Source: Sphingomicrobium marinum
GTDB lineage: Bacteria; Pseudomonadota; Alphaproteobacteria; Sphingomonadales; Sphingomonadaceae
DNA: 64,000 nucleotides
NCBI RefSeq assembly: GCF_026157105.1
Contig: NZ_JANPVQ010000001.1
Coordinates: 1,543,501-1,607,500, forward strand
Direction: 5' to 3'
The translations under genes and the position numbers were made by a program. Below the pieces are notes generated by a model. It did no database searches and was not told the origin of the DNA. It was given only the letters and a program-made list of their open reading frames with translations. Positions 1 to 8,296 of this stretch are shown one piece after another. The first letter of the stretch is position 1. Every line of letters begins with the position of its first letter.

Positions 1-124
1 CCAATACCTGCTGGTTGATCTCATGGATATGAAGGAAGACAGCCAGCGAAAAGACGAACGAAGCCAGCCCCGCCAACCCCGACAGGATGACATTGGAAAT
101 CTTGAGGGCGCTGACTTTTTTCAT
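1..124 (-). CDS. N-terminal fragment of an unknown membrane protein (runs off the window)
   Basis: Only the first 41 codons are inside the window, starting at an ATG at 122-124 with an AGCAGGA ribosome-binding sequence just upstream. The peptide begins MKKVSALKISN and continues into one hydrophobic stretch at about residues 12-32 (rich in L, A, G, F and V), which fits a signal anchor or first membrane helix. The family cannot be recognised from this fragment. It lies on the same strand as, and 106 bases downstream of, the smr gene, so it could be the last gene of that run or start its own unit. Confidence 0.5.
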   Translation of the reverse strand, partial: MKKVSALKISNVILSGLAGLASFVFSLAVFLHIHEINQQVL

Positions 125-152
125 TCCTGCTTGCGAACGTCCCGATTGCACT

Positions 153-182
153 AGGCCCTCCCGCGGCAAAGGAAGGGCCTTT
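153..182. terminator. terminator-like hairpin after smr
   Basis: An inverted repeat, AGGCCCT at 153-159 with AGGGCCT at 174-180, lies in the 106-base gap between smr and the edge gene. The short T tract (TTTCTG) follows only on the plus strand, whereas the flanking genes run on the minus strand. Its role as a terminator for smr is therefore weakly supported. Confidence 0.3.
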
Positions 183-230
183 CTGTTCAGGATCCGACTT
201 AGCGAAAGAGGGTTAAGAAACGGTGCACCA

Positions 231-761
231 TTACCGCTGGCGACGGAGCACCACATAGAGCGCGCCGCGTCCGCCATGACGTTGGTGGGCGCCGCGTACC
301 GTCGCGATTTGGCCGCTATGGCGCGAAGCGCCGAGCCAGTCATGAACTGCCGCGCGGATGCGACCGCGCTCGACCGGCGGTGCGCCTTTTGGCGGGTGTC
401 CGGTGATGAGCAGGACCAGCCTGTCGCCTGATGCGATGGCATCCCCCAGACCACGGTCGATCGCTTCCCAGGCATCATCGAGCCGATGACCATGAAGGTC
501 GATCACCCGATCAGGCGCAACCCTGCCCTGGCTCAGCCGCTTGTCCCAGCCGCCATCGAGCCCGCCGCTGGTTGGCACCACGCTCGGCGGCTTCGCGGGC
601 GTTTTGGGACGCGGCGGCACATAGTCCCCGCGCGGCGGCGGAACCTTCATTTTCTTGAGGCTTTTCGTCGGTTCGCGGGTCGCCGGATCGCGCGACAAGG
701 GTTCGACCGTGGCCACCACTTTGGCCCACAGGGCCGCTTCGTCAGCGCCTAGCTTGCGCAC
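231..761 (-). CDS. Smr-domain protein
   Basis: A 176-residue protein with a C-terminal Smr (small MutS-related) domain. The domain is shown by the LHGHRLDDAW motif, an LLITGHPPKG strand-loop and the HGGRGALYVVLRR ending, which match the LDxHG and HGG signatures of stand-alone Smr proteins. Smr domains are nucleases acting on nucleic acid; the target of this subgroup is not established. The first 80 residues are basic and proline-rich. I chose the GTG at 759-761, which gives an N-terminus VRKLGADEAALWAKV typical of alphaproteobacterial members; the frame stays open further upstream but there it runs across mltA. The gene overlaps the end of mltA by 20 bases, so it is probably co-transcribed with it. 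Confidence 0.8.
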   Translation of the reverse strand: MRKLGADEAALWAKVVATVEPLSRDPATREPTKSLKKMKVPPPRGDYVPPRPKTPAKPPSVVPTSGGLDGGWDKRLSQGRVAPDRVIDLHGHRLDDAWEAIDRGLGDAIASGDRLVLLITGHPPKGAPPVERGRIRAAVHDWLGASRHSGQIATVRGAHQRHGGRGALYVVLRRQR

Positions 762-1869
762 GGCGCGCCGCCGATTTGGGAAGAAGGATACGCGCCGACC
801 CGCGGCTGGCCATGCCGCCCGCGATCGTGCGCGCGTCGTCGCCGGCACCCCAGAAAGTGTCGAACCGATTGGCACCCTTGATCGCACCGCCCGTATCCTG
901 CGCGATCCACAGCCCATCCGCGACGTCGGCTTCCAGATTGAGCCAGACGGGCGCACCGAGCGGCACGAACTTCGGGTCGGCGGCCACGGTTCCGCGCGGC
1001 GTTACCGGCACATTCAATGCCCCGAGCGGCCCGGGGCCCTCGATCAGCCGGAAGAAGATATAGGATTTGTTCTCGCGCATCAGGTCGCGGCCCGCTTCGG
1101 GATTGGCCTTGAGCCAGTCGACGATGCGCTGCATGGTAATGCCGCCCTCGAGCAACCCGCGTTCGCGTAGCAACCGACCGATGGCGACATATTCGCGGCC
1201 ATTCTGGTTCGCGTAGCCGATGCGTGCGACGCGCCCGTCAGGGAGCAGCAATTGCCCCGACCCCTGGATTTGCAGGAAAAAGAGCTCGACGGGATCGGCG
1301 GCCCACGCGATCTCGAGCCCGCGCCCTTCCAGCGCCCCCTCTTCGATCGCCGTTCTGTCGTGATAGAGAACGAAGTTGCCGTTCTCGTCGTATCGCCCGC
1401 GACCTTCACCACTCCCGTCAGAAAAGGTGCCGCGCGTGAGATCGTCGGGTACCGCATAGATCGGCGTCTCGTATCCGGGGCGGCGGGTCAGCGATCCGCG
1501 AATGCGGGGCTCGAAATAGCCGGTCGCGAACGCCTCGCCCGCGCCTACTTCGACCCAGGCAAAGTCGCGCGCGAAAAAGCTTGCCGCGTCGATCGGTGAA
1601 AGGCTGGCCGCCTTGGTGCATAGCGGCACCCAGTCCTCGGTCCGAGTGAGCCCCGACTGATCGTTGCGGCTGACGAGCCGCGGACAACTGATCTTGAAAG
1701 CATCGAGTGCACGCGCCGCTTCCGTCGTGGACAGCATCGCGGCTGGTGCAAGCGCAACCCCCGCAGCAAGCGCCGTCGTGGGGACTGCGGCGCTGGTAGA
1801 AACATTGCTGGTGGACGACGCGCAGGCGGCCAGCGCTAGCGCCGTTCCGGCAGCAAGAGCCCGCCTCAT
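742..1869 (-). CDS. mltA: membrane-bound lytic murein transglycosylase A (MltA family)
   Basis: This outer-membrane lipoprotein cleaves the glycan strands of peptidoglycan, forming 1,6-anhydromuramyl ends. The 375 residues start with a signal peptide ending in the lipobox LALAAC (lipidated Cys at residue 16). They continue with an MltA barrel domain containing a TGYFEP motif, and finish with a 3D domain carrying catalytic-type aspartates in AQDTGGAIKG and the following FWGAGDDA. The length matches the family. It overlaps the upstream Tim44-like gene by 4 bases (ATGA) and the downstream smr gene by 20, so the three form one operon. Periplasmic, outer-membrane anchored. Confidence 0.93.
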   Translation of the reverse strand: MRRALAAGTALALAACASSTSNVSTSAAVPTTALAAGVALAPAAMLSTTEAARALDAFKISCPRLVSRNDQSGLTRTEDWVPLCTKAASLSPIDAASFFARDFAWVEVGAGEAFATGYFEPRIRGSLTRRPGYETPIYAVPDDLTRGTFSDGSGEGRGRYDENGNFVLYHDRTAIEEGALEGRGLEIAWAADPVELFFLQIQGSGQLLLPDGRVARIGYANQNGREYVAIGRLLRERGLLEGGITMQRIVDWLKANPEAGRDLMRENKSYIFFRLIEGPGPLGALNVPVTPRGTVAADPKFVPLGAPVWLNLEADVADGLWIAQDTGGAIKGANRFDTFWGAGDDARTIAGGMASRGSARILLPKSAARRAQARR

Positions 1870-2522
1870 TCTTCTTCGTCAGTCTCGACGAGGATCCAGT
1901 TGGGATCGCTGTCCGCTATGTCGCGGCGGAAAGTCCAGCGATCGCGCGTTTGCACCGCATCGTCGAGCGAACCTGCGACAACATCGCCGTCGGCGTTTCG
2001 CGTGACAGCGGCGATGTCCGCCTCGAAACGGACCGTGACCTCCGCCACCGAATCGTGAAGCTCGGCTGCGGCGATGACCGACTGGTCGATGTGGACCAGG
2101 CGATTGTCGAGCTTGAGGCCTGCATCTTCCCGCGCATCGACGGCGCCGGCAAAGGCTTCGTAGACTTCGGGACCGACGAGGGTCCGAACCTCTTCGAGCT
2201 CGCCTTTCCAGAAAGCTTCGAGGATCATGCGATAGGCACCTTCGGCGCCTTCGAGGAACCGCGCAACGTCAAAGCCCGGATCGGCAGCCAGCAGCGCGCG
2301 GACGCCGGGGCCGGCCAGCGGAAGATAGGCATTGCCCGAATCGTCGGTCGCGGTCGTCTGGCCCTGCAGCTTGGGATTGTCGGGTTTCTTGACCGGCGCA
2401 TCAGGCTCCTTGGCAAAGGTCTGCTCATGCCCCGTGCGCTCACCGAGAACGCTATAAAGGCGCAGCCCCACGAACAGGGCGACAAGGGCGAGTATGACGA
2501 GTGCGGTCAACGCTTGGTCCAA
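1866..2522 (-). CDS. Tim44-like domain protein, membrane anchored
   Basis: A 218-residue protein with one N-terminal membrane helix (about residues 5-25, TALVILALVALFVGLRLYS), a polar linker and a C-terminal Tim44/TimA domain of about 130 residues. Bacterial Tim44-like proteins are related to the mitochondrial import motor subunit and are thought to act as inner-membrane adaptors; the molecular role is not settled. The start used is TTG at 2520-2522; a second in-frame TTG four codons later is possible. It overlaps mltA by 4 bases and is divergent from secB, with 171 bases between them. Proximity to another protein-export gene is suggestive but not proof of a shared role. Confidence 0.8.
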   Translation of the reverse strand: MDQALTALVILALVALFVGLRLYSVLGERTGHEQTFAKEPDAPVKKPDNPKLQGQTTATDDSGNAYLPLAGPGVRALLAADPGFDVARFLEGAEGAYRMILEAFWKGELEEVRTLVGPEVYEAFAGAVDAREDAGLKLDNRLVHIDQSVIAAAELHDSVAEVTVRFEADIAAVTRNADGDVVAGSLDDAVQTRDRWTFRRDIADSDPNWILVETDEEE

Positions 2523-2693
2523 TCTTGTACGAGTCTCTACCGTCCTACATAGGCTTGCACGAACGGCATTTCAAAGTGGTGAACGTCTAATTCGTCTGCT
2601 TGTTGCGTGCGCTCGCCGCGCTTGCTAGTTGCAGCGCAGCATTTTGACGCGGCTGTCAGCGCCGCATTCATCCTTAAGACAAGAGAGTTTTTC

Positions 2694-3215
2694 ATGGCCG
2701 ACGATACGCCCCCTCCCCCGCCGCCAGCAGGCGATGACGCCAACAACGCGCCTCACATTGCGAGCCTGGCGCAGTACATCAAGGATCTTTCGGTCGAAAA
2801 TCCCAATTCGCCCGCGGTGTTCCAGTGGAAAACCCAGCCGCGCGTCGACGTTAATTTCAACATCGGTGTCAATGCGGTTGCCGATGGCGTGCGCGAAGTC
2901 GTCCTCAAGGTCGAAGCCAGCGCCAAGTCGGACGAAGGCGTCCACTTCGTCGTCGACCTGACCTATTGCGGGCTTTACGGCTTCCAGAACATCACCGAAG
3001 ACCAGCTGCATGCGTGGTTCCACGTCGATGCGCCGGGCTTCCTGTTCCCGTTCGCCCGCCGCATCATTGCCGATGCCATCGGCGATGCGGGCTTCCCTCC
3101 GCTGATGATCGACGGCATCGATTTTCGCCGCGCCTATGTCGAGCAGATTCAAGCCCAGCAGGGTGGCACCAACGGCGGCACCCCCGCCGAGCCCGCCCCG
3201 ACGGCGGACGCCTAA
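2694..3215 (+). CDS. secB: protein-export chaperone SecB
   Basis: Cytoplasmic chaperone that keeps presecretory proteins unfolded and hands them to SecA. The 173 residues match the family core: hydrophobic beta strands (VDVNFNIGVNAV, EVVLKVEASAK, HFVVDLTYCGLY) and the conserved AGVFxI/L-type region, here as LHAWFHVDAPGFLFPFARR. This is followed by the FPPLMIDGIDF segment typical of alphaproteobacterial SecB. A proline run near the N-terminus and a Gly/Pro/Ala tail are not conserved features. The ATG at 2694 follows an AAGAGAG ribosome-binding sequence; an upstream in-frame extension exists but lacks homology. murJ starts 25 bases downstream. Confidence 0.95.
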   Translation: MADDTPPPPPPAGDDANNAPHIASLAQYIKDLSVENPNSPAVFQWKTQPRVDVNFNIGVNAVADGVREVVLKVEASAKSDEGVHFVVDLTYCGLYGFQNITEDQLHAWFHVDAPGFLFPFARRIIADAIGDAGFPPLMIDGIDFRRAYVEQIQAQQGGTNGGTPAEPAPTADA

Positions 3216-3240
3216 AGCAGTCTAAGGGCAAGGGCGGCCC

Positions 3241-4815
3241 ATGAACCTCATCAAAGCCGGGGGCACGATTGGTGGCCTGACGCTGGTCAGCCGTATCCTC
3301 GGCTTCGTGCGCGAAATGATTTTCGCGCGGATCATGGGCGCTTCCGCGGCTGCCGACGTCTTCTACTGGGCGTTCCAGCTGCCCAACCTGCTCAGGCGGC
3401 TGTTCGGGGAAGGTGCGTTTAGCCAGGGCTTCGTGCCCCTGTTCGCGCGCTTTACGGAAAAAGGCGATGACGGCGATCTTACAGAAGCCAAGCGTTTCGC
3501 CGAGGAGGTGCAGGCAGTCTTTCTGCCGATCCTGATCATCGTCACCGCGCTGTTCGTGGTCTTCATGCCCGCGATCGTATTGGGGGTCACGAGCGAAGAA
3601 TGGAGCGACGACCCGCTTAAATACGATCTGTCGATCGAACTCGGCCGGATCGTCTTTCCCTACCTCGTTTTCATCAGCCTAGTGTCGCTGTTCAGCGGCA
3701 TTCTGAACTCGCTTTACCGGTTCACCGCAGCCGCTTTCGCGCCTGCCTTGCTCAATGTCGCGCTGGTCGGCGCGCTGCTTCTCTTCCCGCAGGGCGGCGA
3801 GACCACCGCGCGCGCCATGATCTGGTCGGTGCTGGTTGGCGGCGTGCTCCAGCTCGGCTTGCTGGTCTGGGCGACCAAACGCGCCGGGCTCGTCCTCAAG
3901 CTGCGCCCGCCCAGGATGACGCCGCGCGTCAAGGAACTGCTGATCATCATCCTCCCCGCAACGCTGGGCGCGGGCGGCTATTATCTCAGCCAGGTCATCT
4001 ATCTCTATTTCGCGACGCGGCTGGAGACGGGGACGCTCGTCTATCTCCAGCAGGCTGACCGCTTGAACCAGCTACCGCTAGCACTGATCGGCGCTGCGAT
4101 CTCGACCGCGATCCTGCCCAACATCAGCCGCCATATCGAGCGCAACGAATCCAAGCAGGCCGCCAACGTCCAAGGTCGCGCGACCGAGCTTGCAATGCTG
4201 CTGACCATTCCCGCCGCGGTAGGCCTCACCGTTGCCGCGCAACCGATCATGACGGTGCTGTTCAAAGGAGGCGAGTTTACCGCCGAGGACGCCGCCACGT
4301 CGGGCCTCGTGCTGTCGCTTCTCGTGCTTGGCCTGCCCGCCTACGTCATGATCAAGGTGCTGGCGCCGGGCTTCTACGCACGCAAGAATATCCGCACCCC
4401 GGTCATCGTGGCGCTTTCGACGCTCTTCTTCGGCGTGCTGCTCAATTATCTCTTCATCGACGAATACGGAATCGTCACTCTACCTGTCGCGACCGCGATC
4501 TCGGCGTGGCTCAACGCGCTCATCCTCTACGCCATCCTCCACGCAAAGGGACATTTCAAGATCGAAGGCTGGCTCGGGATCAGGCTCATCAAGCAGCTTG
4601 CAGCCGCTGCGGTGATGGGGGCAATCATCTACATGTTGCAGGGCCAGCTCGACACTTATTTCGGCGCATCGGCGGGCAAGCGCGTGCTCGGCACGGTCGC
4701 GATCGTCGGCGCGGGCGGAATCGTTTATCTTGCCCTAGCCTGGTTCACGGGCGCGATGGACAAGTCCGATATCCTCATCCTCATGCGCAAGAAGAAGGTC
4801 ACAGATGAGCAATAG
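3241..4815 (+). CDS. murJ: lipid II flippase MurJ (MviN)
   Basis: This integral membrane protein flips the peptidoglycan precursor lipid II to the periplasmic side. The 524 residues contain about 14 hydrophobic segments and the family N-terminus (GGLTLVSRILGFVREMI). The charged groove residues of MviN proteins are present, for example Arg in FQLPNLLRRLFGEGAFSQGFVP. The length is normal for MurJ. It follows secB on the same strand, and its last 11 bases overlap the start of trpS. This couples translation of a cell-wall gene with that of an aminoacyl-tRNA synthetase. Confidence 0.97.
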   Translation: MNLIKAGGTIGGLTLVSRILGFVREMIFARIMGASAAADVFYWAFQLPNLLRRLFGEGAFSQGFVPLFARFTEKGDDGDLTEAKRFAEEVQAVFLPILIIVTALFVVFMPAIVLGVTSEEWSDDPLKYDLSIELGRIVFPYLVFISLVSLFSGILNSLYRFTAAAFAPALLNVALVGALLLFPQGGETTARAMIWSVLVGGVLQLGLLVWATKRAGLVLKLRPPRMTPRVKELLIIILPATLGAGGYYLSQVIYLYFATRLETGTLVYLQQADRLNQLPLALIGAAISTAILPNISRHIERNESKQAANVQGRATELAMLLTIPAAVGLTVAAQPIMTVLFKGGEFTAEDAATSGLVLSLLVLGLPAYVMIKVLAPGFYARKNIRTPVIVALSTLFFGVLLNYLFIDEYGIVTLPVATAISAWLNALILYAILHAKGHFKIEGWLGIRLIKQLAAAAVMGAIIYMLQGQLDTYFGASAGKRVLGTVAIVGAGGIVYLALAWFTGAMDKSDILILMRKKKVTDEQ

Positions 4816-5818
4816 CGACATGCGTGTCGTCTCCGGCATCCAGCCCACCGGCGATCTCCACCTCGGCAATCTGCTGGGCGCGATCCTGCGCTGGGTGCGG
4901 ATGCAGGAGGAGACCGAGTGCCTTTTCTTCCTGGCCGATCTTCACGCCATCACGGTCGATGTCGACCCCGCTACGCTGCGCAAGAACGTCCGCGAGATGG
5001 CGGCCGCGCTTATCGCGAGCGGAATCGACCCTGAAAAATCGACCCTGTTCGCGCATAGCGACGTCCCTGCCCACCCAGAACTTGCCTGGATCCTCGGCTG
5101 CACCGCGAAAATGGGCTGGCTCAGTCGCATGACGCAGTTCAAGGCCAAGAGCGGCAAGCACAAGGAACGGGCCAGCGTCGGGCTGTTCACTTACCCTGTG
5201 CTGCAGGCCGCCGACGTGCTGCTTTACCAAGCAACGCATGTGCCCGTCGGCGATGATCAAAAGCAGCATATCGAATTGGCCCGCGACATCGCCGAGGCCT
5301 TCAACCACCATACGGGCAGCGAACTTTTCACTGCCCCGGCACCCTATATTGGTGGCGGCACCGCAGCGCGCGTCATGAGCTTGCGCAATGGGACCGAGAA
5401 AATGTCCAAGTCGGCCGAAAGCGACATGTCTCGGATCAACCTTACCGACGATGACGACACGATCCTCCAGAAAATCCGCAAGGCGCGCACCGATCCCGAG
5501 CCGCTGCCCGAAAGCGCCGAGGGCCTGGCGGAGCGTGCGGAAGCCAGGAACCTCGTCGGCATCATGGCCGCGATCGAGGACCGCAGCGTCGATGCCGTCC
5601 TTGCCGATTATGCAGGCAAAGGGTTCGGCGACTTCAAACCCGCGCTCGCCGATGCGCTTATTGCGCTGCTCAGCCCGCTGCGCACGCGCCTGCTTGAGCT
5701 TCGCAAGGAAGAAGCGGAGCTCGACCGCATCCTCGATGCGGGAGCACAAGAGGCTGCGGCGCTAGCCCAACCCACGCTCGACGCGGCCTACCAGGCAGTC
5801 GGTCTGCGCAGGAGATAA
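4805..5818 (+). CDS. trpS: tryptophanyl-tRNA synthetase
   Basis: A cytoplasmic class I synthetase that charges tRNA-Trp. The 337 residues carry the HIGH-type motif in PTGDLHLGNLLG near the N-terminus and KMSKS in GTEKMSKSAESD, both needed for ATP use. The bacterial TrpRS core (FLADLHAITVD, LYQATHVPVGDDQ) lies between them. The start ATG at 4805 lies inside the murJ coding region in another frame (11-base overlap). The 95-base gap after the gene contains a short perfect palindrome, GTCGGATTTCCGAC, without a T tract. Confidence 0.97.
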   Translation: MSNSDMRVVSGIQPTGDLHLGNLLGAILRWVRMQEETECLFFLADLHAITVDVDPATLRKNVREMAAALIASGIDPEKSTLFAHSDVPAHPELAWILGCTAKMGWLSRMTQFKAKSGKHKERASVGLFTYPVLQAADVLLYQATHVPVGDDQKQHIELARDIAEAFNHHTGSELFTAPAPYIGGGTAARVMSLRNGTEKMSKSAESDMSRINLTDDDDTILQKIRKARTDPEPLPESAEGLAERAEARNLVGIMAAIEDRSVDAVLADYAGKGFGDFKPALADALIALLSPLRTRLLELRKEEAELDRILDAGAQEAAALAQPTLDAAYQAVGLRRR

Positions 5819-5913
5819 AAAGCGTCGGATTTCCGACACTTGCCCTTCAGATTACGTTCACGGTCGAATGTGCTATAACAGCGCTCGATTGAGATGTGTC
5901 ACGAGGGTTAGAG

Positions 5914-6621
5914 ATGCGTAAATTTTTCAAACTGGCGCTGCCGGGCGCCGCGATGCTCGGGCTGACAGCCTGCGCAACCGGTTTTCCTGCCCAGGTCGAG
6001 CGCTTCGAGGCGATGCCGGCCCCGCAAGGCGAGACTTTCGTCGTCGTTCCGATGAACCCGGAAGACGAAGGTGGTCTTCGGTTCTCGCAATATGCCGCCA
6101 TGGTCGCCGATGAGCTTGCCGAAGAGGGTTATCGCCCTGCCGCCGAAGGCGAAGAGCCCACGATGATTGTGCAGGTCGGCTACGGCGTCGATGAAGGCCG
6201 CGAACGAATTGTGCGCCGGCCGGGCGCTTACAGCCCGTTCGATGTGCGCGCGCGCTATGGATATTATGGCTTCTATGACCCGTGGTATCGCCTGCGTGCC
6301 CGCGATCCGTTCTATTGGTCGCGTCACCGCTATTACGGTCGTCGCGCCAGCTTCTATTACGGCTGGGACGATCCCTTCTGGTATTCGCCCTGGGGCGAAC
6401 CGCGCTTCCGCAGCTTCACCGAATATCAGTCGGAGCTCGAAGTCGATATTCGCCGCGCCGCGGATAATCAACAGATCTTCGAGGGTACCGCCAAGGCGCG
6501 GAGCCGCACCGATGACCTGGGCACGCTGGTGCCCAACCTCATCACCGCCATGTTCACCGACTTTCCGGGGAACAATGGCAAGCCGGTGAAGATCACGGTC
6601 AAGCCGGAGAAGGACGACTAA
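5914..6621 (+). CDS. DUF4136 family lipoprotein
   Basis: A 235-residue predicted lipoprotein with the lipobox LGLTAC (lipidated Cys at residue 20). The DUF4136 fold follows: a first half built around FVVVPMNPED and a FSQYAAMVADELAEEGY helix, and a C-terminal part with the FEGTAKAR and LVPNLITAMFTDFPG segments. The middle, about residues 95-160, is unusually rich in Tyr, Arg, Phe and Trp, reading like a surface or low-complexity insertion. The function of DUF4136 lipoproteins is unknown. The ATG at 5914 follows GAGGGTTAGAG; an in-frame GTG 18 bases upstream would spoil the signal peptide. A possible TATAAC -10 element lies about 40 bases upstream. A strong terminator follows at 6646. Confidence 0.85.
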   Translation: MRKFFKLALPGAAMLGLTACATGFPAQVERFEAMPAPQGETFVVVPMNPEDEGGLRFSQYAAMVADELAEEGYRPAAEGEEPTMIVQVGYGVDEGRERIVRRPGAYSPFDVRARYGYYGFYDPWYRLRARDPFYWSRHRYYGRRASFYYGWDDPFWYSPWGEPRFRSFTEYQSELEVDIRRAADNQQIFEGTAKARSRTDDLGTLVPNLITAMFTDFPGNNGKPVKITVKPEKDD

Positions 6622-6645
6622 GTTTTCTCTAGAGCGGGAAAAATC

Positions 6646-6682
6646 GAGGCCCGTCGGACAAGTGCCGGCGGGCCTCTTTTGT
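6646..6682 (+). terminator. intrinsic terminator after the DUF4136 gene
   Basis: A 12-bp stem, GAGGCCCGTCGG pairing with CCGGCGGGCCTC around the loop ACAAGTG, is followed by TTTTGTT. It closes the DUF4136 transcript. Its arms share 10 bases each with the terminator at 8231. Confidence 0.88.
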
Positions 6683-6792
6683 TGGGTGGTCTCTGTCAAA
6701 GCGAGGCAGACTGATAGACCCCAACACAATCAAGGTGCACGGCAATCGTGAAGGACGGAACAATCGTCATAATCCGGCGCTTTTTGTAGCTG

Positions 6793-8196
6793 ATGGCATT
6801 ACAATTCCACGTCCTGCGGCTGATCGCATTGCTCGCGATGCTTGTCTTTGCCGTTCCTGCCGGAGCAGCGCTGCCGATTGGCGATACCGGTGCGGCGCAG
6901 GAGGATGCGCCCGCTGCGCCCGCCCCAGCGATTGAGGACCAGCAGGACGAAGGTGCCGACGAGCGCATCGGCCAACGGATAAGCGGTATATTTGGGGAAC
7001 TTCCAGCGTTCCAGGATGTCTCCGTCACGGTCGAAGAAGGCGTCGTCTTGCTGACCGGCACCGTGCCCGAACAAGCCGATATAGATCGCGCCCAATCCAT
7101 TGCGGAACGCGTCACCGGGGTGGTCACGGTCGAAAATGATCTCGGGCGCGATCTATCGGTAGATGGCGGGCTTGGTGGGCTCAAAACTATTGGGGATCGT
7201 ATCGACGGGCTGATCGCGATGCTTCCGCTTCTGGGACTGGCAATTGCGGTCGCCGCCATCATCGCCGTTATCGGCTATCTCATCGCGGGTATGGGCGCGC
7301 TCTGGCGCCGCATCATGCCCAACACCTTCCTTGCCGAGTTGGTCGCCAGTGCGATCCGGTTCGTCGCCTTGGTCGGCGCGTTGCTCGTTGCGCTCGACAT
7401 GCTGGGCGCCTCCACCATCATGGGTGCGGTCCTGGGCGGCGCGGGCATCATCGGTATCGCGCTGGGTTTTGCCATGCGCGATACGGTGGAAAATTATGTG
7501 GCGTCGCTGATGCTGTCGCTGCGCCAGCCCTTCCGCCCGAACGATCATGTCGTGATCGACGACAAGGAGGGGCGCATCATCCGTCTCACGAGCCGGGCGA
7601 CGATCATGATGACTCTCGATGGCAATCATCTGCGCATTCCCAATGGACAGGTCTTCAAGGCGGTCATCCTCAACTACACGACCAACCCGCAACGTCGCTT
7701 CGAATTCGAAATGGGGATCGATGCCGATGACGATCCCAACGCTGCGCGCCAGCTAGGGCGCGAAACGCTTGGCGCCCTTCCCTTTGTCCTCGAGGATCCC
7801 GCGCCCGAAGCGCGCACCGAAGCCGTCGGCGACAGCAATATCGTGATCAAGTTTCTCGCCTGGATCGACCAGCGCGAGGCCGACTGGTTCAAGGCCCGAA
7901 GCCGCGCCATCGCTGCGGTGAAAACGGCCCTCGAAGAAGCAGGCTTCGGACTACCGGAACCGATTTATCGCATTCGCTTCGATCCGCGCACCACCGCGCT
8001 GCCATTCGAGAATATCAGCGAGCGCGATGAACGGAGCAGCAAGACCGCAGCCAAGACGAAGCCGGCTGCGATCACCGTCACCGAAACCGACGAAGATGTC
8101 CGCCCTGCAGACGAGATCGCGCAAATGGTGGAGGCCGAACGGGCCAGCGAACCCGACGACAAGGACCTGCTCGATACCAAACGGCCCGTGGAATAG
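6793..8196 (+). CDS. BON-domain mechanosensitive channel of the MscS family
   Basis: A 467-residue channel protein. Residues 1-25 form a signal peptide or first helix (LIALLAMLVFAVPAGA). About residues 55-118 form a BON domain (VSVTVEEGVVLLTGTVP, then ERVTGVVTVENDLG). Three membrane helices follow, the third (GAVLGGAGIIGIALGFAM) being the glycine/alanine-rich pore helix of MscS. The cytoplasmic beta domain (PFRPNDHVVIDDKEGRI, LRIPNGQVFKAVILNYT) and an alpha/beta domain come next. An acidic tail ends the chain. MscS channels release solutes on hypo-osmotic shock; BON domains are thought to bind lipid, which would place this one on the periplasmic side. The gene is isolated between two terminators. 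Confidence 0.9.
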   Translation: MALQFHVLRLIALLAMLVFAVPAGAALPIGDTGAAQEDAPAAPAPAIEDQQDEGADERIGQRISGIFGELPAFQDVSVTVEEGVVLLTGTVPEQADIDRAQSIAERVTGVVTVENDLGRDLSVDGGLGGLKTIGDRIDGLIAMLPLLGLAIAVAAIIAVIGYLIAGMGALWRRIMPNTFLAELVASAIRFVALVGALLVALDMLGASTIMGAVLGGAGIIGIALGFAMRDTVENYVASLMLSLRQPFRPNDHVVIDDKEGRIIRLTSRATIMMTLDGNHLRIPNGQVFKAVILNYTTNPQRRFEFEMGIDADDDPNAARQLGRETLGALPFVLEDPAPEARTEAVGDSNIVIKFLAWIDQREADWFKARSRAIAAVKTALEEAGFGLPEPIYRIRFDPRTTALPFENISERDERSSKTAAKTKPAAITVTETDEDVRPADEIAQMVEAERASEPDDKDLLDTKRPVE

Positions 8197-8230
8197 AGTA
8201 ATCCAGCGCGGCATTCGGCTTAGATAAGAA

Positions 8231-8265
8231 AAGGCCCGTCGGCGGAAGCACGCCGGCGGGCCTTT
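8231..8265. terminator. bidirectional terminator between mscS-like gene and dnaA
   Basis: The stem AAGGCCCGTCGGCG pairs with CGCCGGCGGGCCTT around GAAGCA. It is preceded by an A-rich run and followed by a short T run, so it can serve both convergent genes (the MscS gene on plus, dnaA on minus). Confidence 0.85.
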
Positions 8266-8296
8266 CCATACGCGCCAGTTGGGGACTGGACCCGTG

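Noticed and set aside
5823-5842. Palindrome GTCGGATTTCCGAC after trpS as a terminator or operator
   Set aside because: Too short a loop and no T tract; no matching second copy near a promoter was found, so a role cannot be supported.
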